A stretch of 64,000 nt of DNA from Acrocarpospora phusangensis (GTDB taxonomy: Bacteria > Actinomycetota > Actinomycetes > Streptosporangiales > Streptosporangiaceae), in contig NZ_BOOA01000024.1 in NCBI RefSeq assembly GCF_016862995.1, forward strand, positions 47,220 to 111,219. Reading direction: 5' to 3'. Under the pieces are notes generated by a model that was not told the DNA's origin, did no database searches, and worked only from the letters and a program-made list of their open reading frames with translations. The translations under genes and the position numbers were made by a program. The first letter of the stretch is position 1. Each line of letters begins with the position of its first letter. This document shows positions 34,214-42,617 of this stretch, in pieces.

Positions 34214-35746
34214 GTGGAGAACGTCGACCAGCCAGCGCCCACGCAAGCGCAAGAAGTCATCGAATGGTGCCTGCGTGCCCTAGCCGGCCGTGGCCTCCTC
34301 ACGTCGGCGGCCTCGATCGCCCGGCAGTTGGACCGGAATGAAGTTCAGGTGCGTAAAGTGCTGAAAGGGGAACGGCCCCTGAAGCCGGATTTTTTACGCG
34401 ATCTCGGAGTGCTGTCCGGAATTCCGGTGTCGGAGCTCTTTCAGGCCATCGGCTGGCTTCCCGAATGGGAGGTGACCGGGGCGGGCATGGCCGAGCTCGC
34501 GCACGGCATGAAAAGCGCGATCAGGGCGCTGGAGAGTGCCCAGCCCTATCTCGCCGGGCTGATCCGGACGGTGCCCGCTGCCCCGTTCACTGCCGCTGAA
34601 CTGCTACTGAGCGATGTAACCGCGGCTGAGCGCTTCGACGTACGGCTCGCACAGGTCGTTTCCGGACTGCGCTACCGGGCGATCACCACCATGCTCGCCG
34701 AATTCTCGCCACAGCCCGGGGTCCGGCCTCTGGCCGAAGACACGCTCACCCGGATGGCAGGGGCCGCGGGAGTCACCTGGCGGCCGGGGGACGACGGCTG
34801 TGAGGGGGACTTCGGGTCGATCCGGCTGGAGCTCATGGCGCGCACCAACCTCGGACTCAATGACGGACAGGAGTACACGTGGCAGGGCGGCGCAAGTCAC
34901 CGTACGTGGAAGAGCGCCGCCAGAGCGTGGCCGGCGCACCTGCTCGTTCAGGACACGATCGGCGGACGGCAACTGCCACCCGGCAGCGATCCGTGGGGTG
35001 ATACGGGGCAACGCACGATCGTGATGGTCGGTGGGCGGCACGGCACCGGCCCGGCCGCCGCCCTGCTCGCCGAAGCGCTCGGCTGGCAGTACGTACTGGT
35101 ACGGCCCAACCTCGCCCTGACGAGAGAGGGTCACGTCCAGGCCGTGCCCGTGGACGCGGTCAGGACTCGCGGACGGAGCTGGCTGGCGGTCGCGGACCAT
35201 ATCTCGGCTCAGCACTCGGCCGGACGTCCGTGGAAGGCCGTCGTGCTCGTCCGTCCCGCGGCCTTCGAGGCCGACGATCCGGATTTCCCTGAGCGCGGAC
35301 GCGGCGAGATCGATCCGGCCGCGCTGCGCGCGCTCGTGGAGAGCCCGGCGCGCGTGATCTACGCGAGACCGCCAGTGGCATATCTTCGCTGGTGGGCGGA
35401 GCGGACTGCGGGTGACCATACCCCGGGAGCGTATGACCCGGTCAGGGCGGCCGAGCGGCTGCGGCTTCTCTACGCCCGAATCGAGAGCGGGCTCGGTGAT
35501 CGTATAGCCGGGCGTGATCTGTTCCTGAACGTTCCCGGCCCCGAGGGTGATCTTTTCCCGTTCGCGCCACAGGTTCCTGATGAGGTGTTCGATCAGACCG
35601 TCCGGGTCGCGTGGGCAGCCCTGGGCTGGCTGTCCGAAAGCGCCAAGGTCCCGCCCACGTCCCGGCCCGGACGGCTCTGGAGCTGGCAGGCGAGTCTCCG
35701 TACGGATCCGGACGCGCTTCTGCCCCGGTTGACGATCATTGGGTAA
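34214..35746 (+). CDS. HTH regulator with a large unassigned C-terminal domain, divergent to the Gfo–rSAM–SIR2 operon
   Basis: 510 residues from GTG 34214, chosen because GGAGGTGG lies at 34198-34205; a TTG at 34130 is in frame but has no site. N-terminal helix-turn-helix of the XRE kind (LTSAASIARQLDRNEVQVRKVLKGERPLKPDFLRDLGVLSG). The remaining ~400 residues include a strand-loop-helix IVMVGGRHGTGPAAALLAEALG that resembles a P-loop without the Lys-Ser/Thr, and a CxE-poor alpha/beta region. An in-frame TTA codon occurs early (DFLRDLG). It probably represses or senses for the divergent operon across a 179-bp intergenic region. Confidence 0.75.
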   Translation: MENVDQPAPTQAQEVIEWCLRALAGRGLLTSAASIARQLDRNEVQVRKVLKGERPLKPDFLRDLGVLSGIPVSELFQAIGWLPEWEVTGAGMAELAHGMKSAIRALESAQPYLAGLIRTVPAAPFTAAELLLSDVTAAERFDVRLAQVVSGLRYRAITTMLAEFSPQPGVRPLAEDTLTRMAGAAGVTWRPGDDGCEGDFGSIRLELMARTNLGLNDGQEYTWQGGASHRTWKSAARAWPAHLLVQDTIGGRQLPPGSDPWGDTGQRTIVMVGGRHGTGPAAALLAEALGWQYVLVRPNLALTREGHVQAVPVDAVRTRGRSWLAVADHISAQHSAGRPWKAVVLVRPAAFEADDPDFPERGRGEIDPAALRALVESPARVIYARPPVAYLRWWAERTAGDHTPGAYDPVRAAERLRLLYARIESGLGDRIAGRDLFLNVPGPEGDLFPFAPQVPDEVFDQTVRVAWAALGWLSESAKVPPTSRPGRLWSWQASLRTDPDALLPRLTIIG

Positions 35747-35748
35747 TT

Positions 35749-35842
35749 CGACGGGCTGGACGACGTCCCAGGCCCGGTCGGCGACGGATTCGGCTGACGT
35801 GCGTACCTGCCAGGCCGGCGCGGGGAGACGGTCGCCGAGTCC
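35749..35842 (-). pseudogene. Fragment of a WYL-regulator gene (partial copy of 37144-37265)
   Basis: A stretch just after the HTH gene matches the intact WYL gene. TCGACGGGCTGGACG opens both, a run of about 20 identical bases (GGCGACGGATTCGGCTGAC) follows, then GCGTAC..GCCAGGC; at least two internal deletions separate the matched blocks. It corresponds to the C-terminal part of the WYL protein on the minus strand. It abuts the CHAT gene remnant. Confidence 0.65.
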
Positions 35843-35895
35843 CTGCGCGAAAGCCGCGGTCCCGACGTGTCCGCATCTCCATCGGCGCGGGCTGA
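35832..35895 (+). repeat. Direct repeat, right copy: degenerate 3' end of a CHAT gene
   Basis: Matches 30370-30434 including the stop triplet. The shared core is CGAAAGCCGCGG, then CCCGACGTGTCC, then CATCGGCGC and GGCTGAG. One deleted base puts the TGA out of frame with the rest. It is a non-functional copy of the CHAT gene tail. Confidence 0.75.
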
Positions 35896-35947
35896 GTCTG
35901 CGCGCCTTCCATTGACGCCGCCTCGGTGGGTGGCCGACAGTCGGGTC

Positions 35948-36973
35948 GTGGAGAAGTCGCCGGGGAAGTCGGGCGGGCCGTTCTGGCCGTGGGATCTGCG
36001 CTGGGCGATCGTCGCGCTGCCGGTGCTCCTGATCGGGTTGCTGAGCGTGGTGGCGCTCATCCGGGTGATCACGGGATGGCCCGGCGCGACCAGTGAGGGT
36101 CTGGTGCTGGCGGGCATCCTGATCCTCGCGGTGCTCCCCCTCCTGCTGGTCCTGCTGGGTGTGCTCGCCGATCGCGGCGGCTCGGTGGAGGCGCTCGGCC
36201 TGCGGCTCCAGTTCGCCGACTCGCAGCCCATGCAGCGGGAGATGATCGTTCCGCCGCATCTGGGCCTCCAGGCCGGCATTCCGCTCGCCGACAGCGGCAC
36301 CGGGCAGATCCTCACCACGCTTCGCGAGGCCGTACGCAACGACGTGGCGGTCGTCGACCTGGAGGACGGCACCGCCTGGTGGGAGACCCGGCTGCTCGTG
36401 CTCTGCTCCGGCGCGGCGCGCCTGGACCGCCCCCGGGCGGTGGCGTTCCTGGCCACGTCGGGCGGGACGGCGGGGGTCTTCAAGGGGTGGGCGACGCCTC
36501 GGGATCTGCTCGACGGCCTGCTCGCCAAGCGCCCCGACCTGGCGCTCGCCCGCGACCGGGCCATGAGCATCAGCCGCCAGTGGGAGCTGGCCGTGCCGGA
36601 ACCGGCGTTGCACGCTCCCGTTCTCCCCTTCCAGGTCAGCCCGGCCGCCGCCCAGGGAGGCATGGTCATGTTCGCCGGGCGGGACGGTTCGCCCAATCCC
36701 CTCGGGCCGGAGCAGATCCTGGCGCGGGAAGTAGGCGCTCTGGAGCAGAAGGGCGAGCACGGGGTCATCACCGTCACCCGGTTGGAGGAGCTCTTCCACC
36801 AGTCCCTCCGTACCACCGCCATCGACCTCGACGCCCCAGCGGACTGGGTGCCCACCGTCTTGTCCAGCGTGGATTCCTTCGTCGGACTCTCCCACAGCGG
36901 CCGCTACGCCGGTCTGCTTCCGCGGGATCAGGCGGTCAACGAGATCCTGCGGGCGCTCGTTCCGCCGTCGTGA
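35948..36973 (+). CDS. Membrane-anchored protein of unknown function
   Basis: About 341 residues if started at GTG 35948; the open frame reaches back to GTG 35867 inside the CHAT remnant, which is not a credible start. Two N-terminal membrane helices (WAIVALPVLLIGLLSVVALIRVI and LVLAGILILAVLPLLLVLLGVLA) are followed by a ~240-residue soluble domain with no recognised motif, rich in aromatic and acidic residues (VAVVDLEDGTAWWETRLLVLC, LLAKRPDLALARDRAMS). It converges with the WYL regulator, four bases apart. Function unknown. Confidence 0.65.
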   Translation: MEKSPGKSGGPFWPWDLRWAIVALPVLLIGLLSVVALIRVITGWPGATSEGLVLAGILILAVLPLLLVLLGVLADRGGSVEALGLRLQFADSQPMQREMIVPPHLGLQAGIPLADSGTGQILTTLREAVRNDVAVVDLEDGTAWWETRLLVLCSGAARLDRPRAVAFLATSGGTAGVFKGWATPRDLLDGLLAKRPDLALARDRAMSISRQWELAVPEPALHAPVLPFQVSPAAAQGGMVMFAGRDGSPNPLGPEQILAREVGALEQKGEHGVITVTRLEELFHQSLRTTAIDLDAPADWVPTVLSSVDSFVGLSHSGRYAGLLPRDQAVNEILRALVPPS

Positions 36974-36977
36974 GGCG

Positions 36978-37937
36978 TCAGGTCTCCCGTACCGCGCGGA
37001 GACAGCGGTTCCCCAGCGTGCGAAGGGCCTCGGTGAGTTCCGGGGGGCCGCCGGCGAGGGTGAAGTCGGCGTTCACCGAGGTGATCATCCAGGCCAGGTC
37101 GGCGGGGGTCTCGGCGCCGAGGTGGAGGAGGCAGCTGTGGTCGTCGACGGGCTGGACGGCGCCCATGCCCGGCCAGACCCGCTCGGCGACGGATTCGGCT
37201 GACTCATGGAGGGTGACCGTCGCGCGTACGGGCCAGGCTTGTGCGGAGAGGCGGTTAGCCAGGTACGCGGCGACGTCGCCGTCAGGGGGTGGTCTGGGGG
37301 TGAAGCGGGGGCCGGTGGGGGTTCGGGGGGTGAGGCGGTCCACGCGGAAGGTACGCCAGTCGTCGCGGGCGGTGTCCCAGGCGACGAGGTACCAGTGGCG
37401 GCCGAAGCTGACCAGGCTGTGGGGCTCGGCGGAGCGGGTGGTGGCGCCGCCGCGGAGGTCGGTGTAGTCGAAGCGGAGGCCCTCGTGGCGGCGGCAGGCG
37501 TCGGCGATCGTCATCAACGTGTCGGGGTTCACGGCGGGTCCGGGGGCGCCGACGCGGACGGTCGCGGTGTGCAGGGTGTTGACGCGGTGCCGCAGCCGGG
37601 AGGGCAGCACCTGCTCCAGTTTGGAGAGCGCCCGCAGGGACGTCTCCTCGATGCCGGCGACGGAGCCGCCCGCGGCGGTGCGGAGCCCGACGGCCACGGC
37701 GATCGCCTCGTCGTCGTCGAGCAGCAGCGGCGGCAGGGACGCGCCCGCGCCCAACTGGTAGCCGGCGGTGCCCTTCGTGGCGTGGACCGGGTAGCCGAGC
37801 GCGCGCAGGCGTTCCACGTCCCTGCGGACCGTACGGGTGGTGACGCCCAAGCGGTCGGCGAGGTCGGCGCCGGACCAGTCGCGGTGGGTCTGGAGCAGCG
37901 ACAGCAGCTTGAGCAGGCGGGCGGAGGTCTCCAGCAT
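36978..37937 (-). CDS. WYL-domain transcriptional regulator (YafY/PafC type)
   Basis: 319 residues. N-terminal HTH_11: SARLLKLLSLLQTHRDWSGADLADRLGVTTRTVRRDVERLRALGYPVHATKGTAGYQLG. The WYL domain follows with LRFDYTDLRGG, PHSLVSFGRHWYLVAWDTARDDWRTFRVDRLTP (the W-Y-L core), and a WCX-like C-terminus. WYL domains bind small ligands or nucleic acids; these regulators respond to DNA damage, phage or metabolites. A fragment of this gene's 3' half is duplicated at 35749. Confidence 0.9.
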   Translation of the reverse strand: MLETSARLLKLLSLLQTHRDWSGADLADRLGVTTRTVRRDVERLRALGYPVHATKGTAGYQLGAGASLPPLLLDDDEAIAVAVGLRTAAGGSVAGIEETSLRALSKLEQVLPSRLRHRVNTLHTATVRVGAPGPAVNPDTLMTIADACRRHEGLRFDYTDLRGGATTRSAEPHSLVSFGRHWYLVAWDTARDDWRTFRVDRLTPRTPTGPRFTPRPPPDGDVAAYLANRLSAQAWPVRATVTLHESAESVAERVWPGMGAVQPVDDHSCLLHLGAETPADLAWMITSVNADFTLAGGPPELTEALRTLGNRCLRAVRET

Positions 37938-38334
37938 GCCGTCCAGAATGGCAGACGCTTAGGACCGTACCTGTCCCAGGAGGTTCAGGGCTTGCTAGAG
38001 GCTTTGAGGCTTGCTGGGGCTTGGGGCCTTTGGTAAAGGCTTGGAGACGGACACGCCGACCGGGTGTTCGCGGGTGTGGCTATGGGGGATGTGGGCGGTC
38101 AGCCGCCGGGGCCGGTGTTCTGGATCGGGGCGCCGTCTCCGGTGGTGGGGAGGTCGCCGCGTTGTACCGGGCTTGTGACGGCGGTGAGGTTTCCGGGGCT
38201 GTCAGGTCGGCGCGGCGCGCTCCGGCTCATAGTGCCAGGTCAACGGATACGTCCCGCTTCGCCCCCGGCGCACGGACAAGATCGGCGCGGCTACACCCCT
38301 CGGGAGGCCGCGAACGCCGAGTTTCGATGGGCAC
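37938..38334. other. 397-bp intergenic stretch without a supportable gene
   Basis: It holds only short overlapping ORFs with no coding bias or start signal. Loosely repeated AGGCTTGCT/GGCTTGG motifs occur at ~37988-38045. It presumably contains the promoter of the WYL gene at its left edge and the 3' UTR of the convergent-side GNAT gene at its right edge. I see no tRNA, terminator hairpin or IS end. Confidence 0.5.
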
Positions 38335-39333
38335 TCACGCCCGGTCGCTGGGCCGGCGGCCGTGCCAGGTATAGGTGACGTCCGGTTCCCCTGGTTCGTC
38401 GTCGAATCCGGAGACGGTGAAGCCGTGCCGTTCGTAGAAGCGGCACGCTTCCGTGTTCCGCTGGAAGGTGTGCAGGCGCAACCCTTCGGGTCGGGCGCGT
38501 TTGGCGCGGACGATCAGGTCGGTGCCGATGCCCTGACGTCGCAGGGCAGGAGTCACGAACAGATGGCCGAGTTGGTCGGGGCTGAGCGTGGCGAAGCCGA
38601 CGATTCGGCCGCGTAGTTCGGCGACCCAGAGTTCGTGGCTCCGGCCGCACGCCAGGAAGCCGTCGATCCATTCGGAGGTTCCCGCGTCCGGTTCGGTCTT
38701 CCGCAGGTACGGCTTGGCGGCAGTCGCGGCCAGATACACCTCACGGACCTCGACGGCGTCTCCAGCCCACCCTCGCCGGATCAGCGGCAGGGCGTCGTGC
38801 AGGACGAGCTCGGCCATCTTCGCCAGCTGTCGATACGGTTCCACGGCGGGCAGCTGGTGCACGCCAGCGACACATTTCCGGAGCACCGACCGCGTGTCGC
38901 CGGTCAACTGGCCGCCCGAAAGGAGATATTTCCGGATGCAGTCAGAAATGTCCGCTGCTAGGGCGTCGACATACGGACGGGGCCTGCTGGTCCACAACGA
39001 CTGGACGGTCTGATACATCGCTTCGTGGGCGTCCGGCCCGTACCAGCGGAAGCCGGATCGATAGCGGTGTTCGTCGGAGCGAAGGCCGTACCCCCGCTGT
39101 TTCTGCGCCCGGCGGCGGGTGGCGAATGCGGCCATCTCCCGTAGCCAGGCCGCGCGGCTGGATTCCAGAACCTCCAGGGCCTGCGGCAACGGCACCGAGC
39201 CGGTGATGTACTGCCAGGTGGCGGTGAAGCCGAGGGGCATGTGCCGTTCGACGGCACCGCGAAGGGCCATGCGCCGCAGGCCGTACGGCAGAGTGTGGTC
39301 GCGCACGCGCCGGGCGTGGGTGGCGAAGCTCAT
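38335..39333 (-). CDS. GNAT acetyltransferase fused to an uncharacterised N-terminal domain
   Basis: 332 residues. The C-terminal ~140 residues are a GNAT domain: VREVYLAATAAKPYLRK, HELWVAELRGRIVGFATL, the acetyl-CoA loop LFVTPALRRQGIGTDLIVRA (Q/RxxGxG/A), and NTEACRFYERHGFTVSG. The N-terminal ~175 residues (TWQYITGSVPLPQALEVLESSRAAWLREMAAF and a YGLRSDEHRYRSGFRWYG segment) are helical and match no family I know. It is divergent to the NACHT-like ATPase gene (83 bp between starts), which hints at a joint function such as toxin, modifier or self-protection. Confidence 0.85.
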   Translation of the reverse strand: MSFATHARRVRDHTLPYGLRRMALRGAVERHMPLGFTATWQYITGSVPLPQALEVLESSRAAWLREMAAFATRRRAQKQRGYGLRSDEHRYRSGFRWYGPDAHEAMYQTVQSLWTSRPRPYVDALAADISDCIRKYLLSGGQLTGDTRSVLRKCVAGVHQLPAVEPYRQLAKMAELVLHDALPLIRRGWAGDAVEVREVYLAATAAKPYLRKTEPDAGTSEWIDGFLACGRSHELWVAELRGRIVGFATLSPDQLGHLFVTPALRRQGIGTDLIVRAKRARPEGLRLHTFQRNTEACRFYERHGFTVSGFDDEPGEPDVTYTWHGRRPSDRA

Positions 39334-39416
39334 GACGCGGCCTGCTCTGCGTCGAACGATGTTCGTGACAAGTTTATGGCGGCCCGCGCGATCCCGGATC
39401 GAGTAGCTTCGGCCGC

Positions 39417-42400
39417 ATGGCGCCCGAGGACTCCCCGAATGTGCGGCTCACCGAGCGGTACGAGGAGAGGGAGCGGCGCGAGCAAGTCGTCCGGCAGGCG
39501 CGGGCGCGGCTCAAGCAGGCGTGCAGGGCCGCCTACCAGGACATCCCCGGTTCTTCCCAGCAGGCCGCCCAGTCGCTGGGCCTGTCGGCGACGACCGTAC
39601 GCCAACTGGCCTCGGACGGCGAGAAAGGATGGCGCGAGCCGAGCATCGCCACCTGCCGGAAGATCGACGAGTATCTGCGCCGGACGACCGCGGACCCCGG
39701 CCTGACCGCCCTGCGTGAGGAGTTCGACAGGGCGGTCCTGCGGTTGAGAGCCGCGGAGAAGGCCCTGCTGGCGGCGGAGAGCGCGGCGGAACTGGCGGAA
39801 GCGGCCCGGGACCTGTACGCCGGGGAGCTGGAAAGCTACCTTCTCGCGCTGTCGGAGTCGCTGGGCGAGACCCAGCGGTGGACGCCGTACCAGGACCTGG
39901 AGCAGGGTTTCGAGCAGCGGAAGGTGAAGGTGGCCGCCGGCGCTCCCGAACGGGACGAGAACGGCAACCCGCGGTACGGCCCGGCCCGCGCGCCCTTCCG
40001 GGGCGAGGTGAGCTGGGAGCAGGCCGTCAAGCACGTGCCGATCGCGGTGCTCCTCGCCGACGCGGGCTACGGCAAGACGTGGCTGCTGCGCCACCACTGC
40101 CGAGTGCTGTGCGAGCGCGCCCTCCAGCGGTTGCGTGCGGGCGCGGATCCGGAGACGGTGGAGATCCCGCTGTGGGCGCACGCCGCGGACCTGGCCAGGC
40201 GATGGGACGAGGACCTGCCCCCACGCGACTGCGTCGTCCGGGCGGCCATGATGGCGCCGCGCGCGCGTGGGTTCTCCCCCACCGCCGAGTTTCGCGGCTT
40301 CCTCGCCGGACGTGTGAGCGCCGCGTCCACACGCGTCCTCGTCGACGCCTGCGACGAGATCTTCAGCGATCGGCTGCGCGGCGCCCTGGGTGAGGCGCTG
40401 TCGTGGCTGGGCGGGCTGGCGGCGCCGTCCGGACTCCAGCTGATTCTCACCTCCCGGCACGCCGGATACGCCGACCCGTTCCGCCCCGGCACGGCTCACC
40501 GGCCGCGCTACTACTACCTGGGCATTCTGGACGAGCACCAGGTCCGGCGGCTGTGGGCCCGCTGGTTCGAGTTCCGCTCCCTGCCCGTCCCGGAACGACG
40601 CCTGGACGCGGTGTTCGCCCCGGGCTCCCCGTTGAGCGCCTTCGTGTGCGTCCCGCTCATCGCGGCGTTCTGCGCGTGGGTGGCCGAGGACGAAGCGGTC
40701 GAGGGCACCAGGGCCGGCCTGTACGGCCAGGTCGTCCGCAAGTTCGTGGCCCAGGTGTGGAAGGCAGGCACTCGCGACGCGGGAAACCCGGCGATCGTGC
40801 TCCGCCAGGATCCCGCCCGGCGGTCGCAGGTCCACGCGGCGCTGGAGGCGCTCGCCTGGGACATGGCGGCGGGCGGCCCCGAATGGCGGGACGCGGTCGG
40901 CGCGGCCGAGTCCGAGAACGTCCTGGCGGCCACCGGGCTTCCGGCGTCGGCGGGCGTGAGCCGGACGTGGGAGGTGGTCCGCGTGGTGGGCATCCTGGTT
41001 CCCGCCACGTCGGACGAGACGGGCTCCGGGGAGTCGCCCCTGCTGTGGATCCACCACAGCCTGCACGAGTATCTCGCCGCCCGGCGGCTGGTCACGCGTA
41101 CCGAGGACGAACTGCGCGAGCTCCTCGCGGACCGCGCCTGGCTGAGCCGGGAGTGGGGCAACGTCCTGGACTTCGCGCTGGGCCTGGAGGCCGTTCCTGA
41201 GCACGGGGACCCGCGGGCCACCCGGGTGCTGCGGGATCTCGCGACCGGCGGCGGGGACGGTCTGGGCTGGTTCGCGACGGTCTTCATGACCGCCACGGAC
41301 GGGGTCGCGCCGGACCGGGAGCTGTGGTCGCCGGTGATCGAACGCACGTGGCGGCTGCAGCGGGCGGGTTTCGCGTCGCTGGCCACCGTGGCGCGGGTCC
41401 TCGCGCTCACCCCTGGAAGCGATCCGGACGCGCTCGTCCCGTCCTTGTTCGCCCGCGTGAGCCCCGGCGCGAACGTCCAGGAACTGTGGGACGCCCTGGC
41501 CTGGTCCGGTCCCGCGGGGCGGGCCGCGCTGGCGGAGGTCGTCCGGACCGGGCAGGTGACGGCCGGGGCGCTCACCGCGCTCCACCGGGTGGACGGCCAG
41601 GCGGCCGTGGCCGCGCTGCGCGACCGCGTCGCCGGAGGGCTGCCCCTGTCCGTCGACGCCTCCCCGGTCCTGCGCGAACTCGGCGACGACCGCCTCGGCC
41701 CCCTGCTGGGCGCCTACCGCGCCGAACCGTCCTCGGTCGGCTGCGCGCAGTCGCTCGGCTGGACCAAGCTGCCCCGCGCCCGCGCCGAGCTGATGGAGCG
41801 GCTGCGCCGCCCCGATCCCGACCCGCTCGTACGGCTGGCCGCGGTCAAGGGCCTGTTCGCCTGGTACGGCTACGAGTTCGACGCGGAAGGCCTCGACCTG
41901 CTCGTCCGGCTGGCCGCCTCCGATCCGGACGCCGACGTCGGCCTGCAGGCGCGGGTGACCCTGGAGACGGTCGCGACCGGGGTCCCCTGGGTGCGGGAGC
42001 GGATCGGCGAGACCCTGCCGCGAATCCACGGCGCCCTCGCGGAGCCGCCGGCCACGAGTCCCGGGGAGATCGCCGCACACCTGTATCCGTTCAACCCCGC
42101 GACGTACGGCACGCTCGCCCGTCTCGACCCCGCCCTCGTCACCGGGCCGGTGGCCACCGCCCTGGAGCGCCTGGGCGAGCAGGCGCTCCGCGGCGAGGTG
42201 GGCGACGACCCCATCGTCCTGATCGCCGGGCTGCTCGGGCCGGCGTTCGTCGACCGGGCCTTCCAGGCACTCCACGAGGCAGAGTCGCCCCACCTGGAGC
42301 ACCTGGCGTTGGCCGTCGGCGAACTGATGCCCGCCAGCCCGCAGGCCTTCGAAGCCATGGCCGTCTACGCCGGACGCCACCCCGGCCTGCTGGTGGAGGC

Positions 42401-42617
42401 GGGGCTGCGCGCCCACGGCTCCGACCGCGCGCAGCGCGTCCTCACCCTGCTGCGGTTGCTCGTCTCGCTCGAGGAGCGACGCCGCAAGGCGGTGGAGATC
42501 TGGGCGCCCACCGCGCGGGCGCTGCTCCTGGAACTCCCGCCGGCCGAACGGCGGGAGTTCCGGACCCTCTGCGCCCAGGTGACCGTGTATCTCACCGATC
42601 TGCTCGAGCCGGAGTGA
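39417..42617 (+). CDS. NLR-like STAND ATPase: HTH – coiled coil – NACHT – HEAT-type repeats
   Basis: 1066 residues. N-terminal basic helix and HTH (SSQQAAQSLGLSATTVRQLASDGEKGW, ~45-75), a coiled coil (~95-145), then a NACHT/STAND ATPase with Walker A LLADAGYGKTWLLR (~212-225), Walker B RVLVDACDEIFSD (~306-318) and the LILTSRHAGY sensor. A winged-helix region with the HHSLHEYLAARRL motif typical of NACHT proteins is followed by HEAT-like helical repeats to the C-terminus (for example DPDPLVRLAAVKGLFAWYG and DPDADVGLQARVTLETVATG). The layout is that of bacterial bNACHT/Avs-type anti-phage proteins, here with a small HTH in place of an N-terminal nuclease. The stop is back-to-back with that of the next gene (TGATCA). 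Confidence 0.87.
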   Translation: MAPEDSPNVRLTERYEERERREQVVRQARARLKQACRAAYQDIPGSSQQAAQSLGLSATTVRQLASDGEKGWREPSIATCRKIDEYLRRTTADPGLTALREEFDRAVLRLRAAEKALLAAESAAELAEAARDLYAGELESYLLALSESLGETQRWTPYQDLEQGFEQRKVKVAAGAPERDENGNPRYGPARAPFRGEVSWEQAVKHVPIAVLLADAGYGKTWLLRHHCRVLCERALQRLRAGADPETVEIPLWAHAADLARRWDEDLPPRDCVVRAAMMAPRARGFSPTAEFRGFLAGRVSAASTRVLVDACDEIFSDRLRGALGEALSWLGGLAAPSGLQLILTSRHAGYADPFRPGTAHRPRYYYLGILDEHQVRRLWARWFEFRSLPVPERRLDAVFAPGSPLSAFVCVPLIAAFCAWVAEDEAVEGTRAGLYGQVVRKFVAQVWKAGTRDAGNPAIVLRQDPARRSQVHAALEALAWDMAAGGPEWRDAVGAAESENVLAATGLPASAGVSRTWEVVRVVGILVPATSDETGSGESPLLWIHHSLHEYLAARRLVTRTEDELRELLADRAWLSREWGNVLDFALGLEAVPEHGDPRATRVLRDLATGGGDGLGWFATVFMTATDGVAPDRELWSPVIERTWRLQRAGFASLATVARVLALTPGSDPDALVPSLFARVSPGANVQELWDALAWSGPAGRAALAEVVRTGQVTAGALTALHRVDGQAAVAALRDRVAGGLPLSVDASPVLRELGDDRLGPLLGAYRAEPSSVGCAQSLGWTKLPRARAELMERLRRPDPDPLVRLAAVKGLFAWYGYEFDAEGLDLLVRLAASDPDADVGLQARVTLETVATGVPWVRERIGETLPRIHGALAEPPATSPGEIAAHLYPFNPATYGTLARLDPALVTGPVATALERLGEQALRGEVGDDPIVLIAGLLGPAFVDRAFQALHEAESPHLEHLALAVGELMPASPQAFEAMAVYAGRHPGLLVEAGLRAHGSDRAQRVLTLLRLLVSLEERRRKAVEIWAPTARALLLELPPAERREFRTLCAQVTVYLTDLLEPE

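Noticed and set aside
30435..35831. Integrase-driven integration for the bracketed cassette
   Set aside because: No integrase, transposase or tRNA is present; recombination between gene copies is equally possible, so no att sites are called.
25232..35895. CRISPR–Cas involvement, prompted by the CHAT protease and ECF sigma pair
   Set aside because: No repeat-spacer array and no cas, Csx30-like or Cas7-11-like gene was found anywhere in the window.
35867..35947. GTG 35867 as the start of the membrane-protein gene
   Set aside because: It lies inside the CHAT gene remnant and the resulting N-terminus has no hydrophobic or conserved character; a start nearer 35948 is more likely.
38021..38378. 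Two short ORFs (38021-38374, 38064-38378) in the gap before the GNAT gene
   Set aside because: They overlap each other and the GNAT 3' end, lack ribosome sites and show no protein-like composition.
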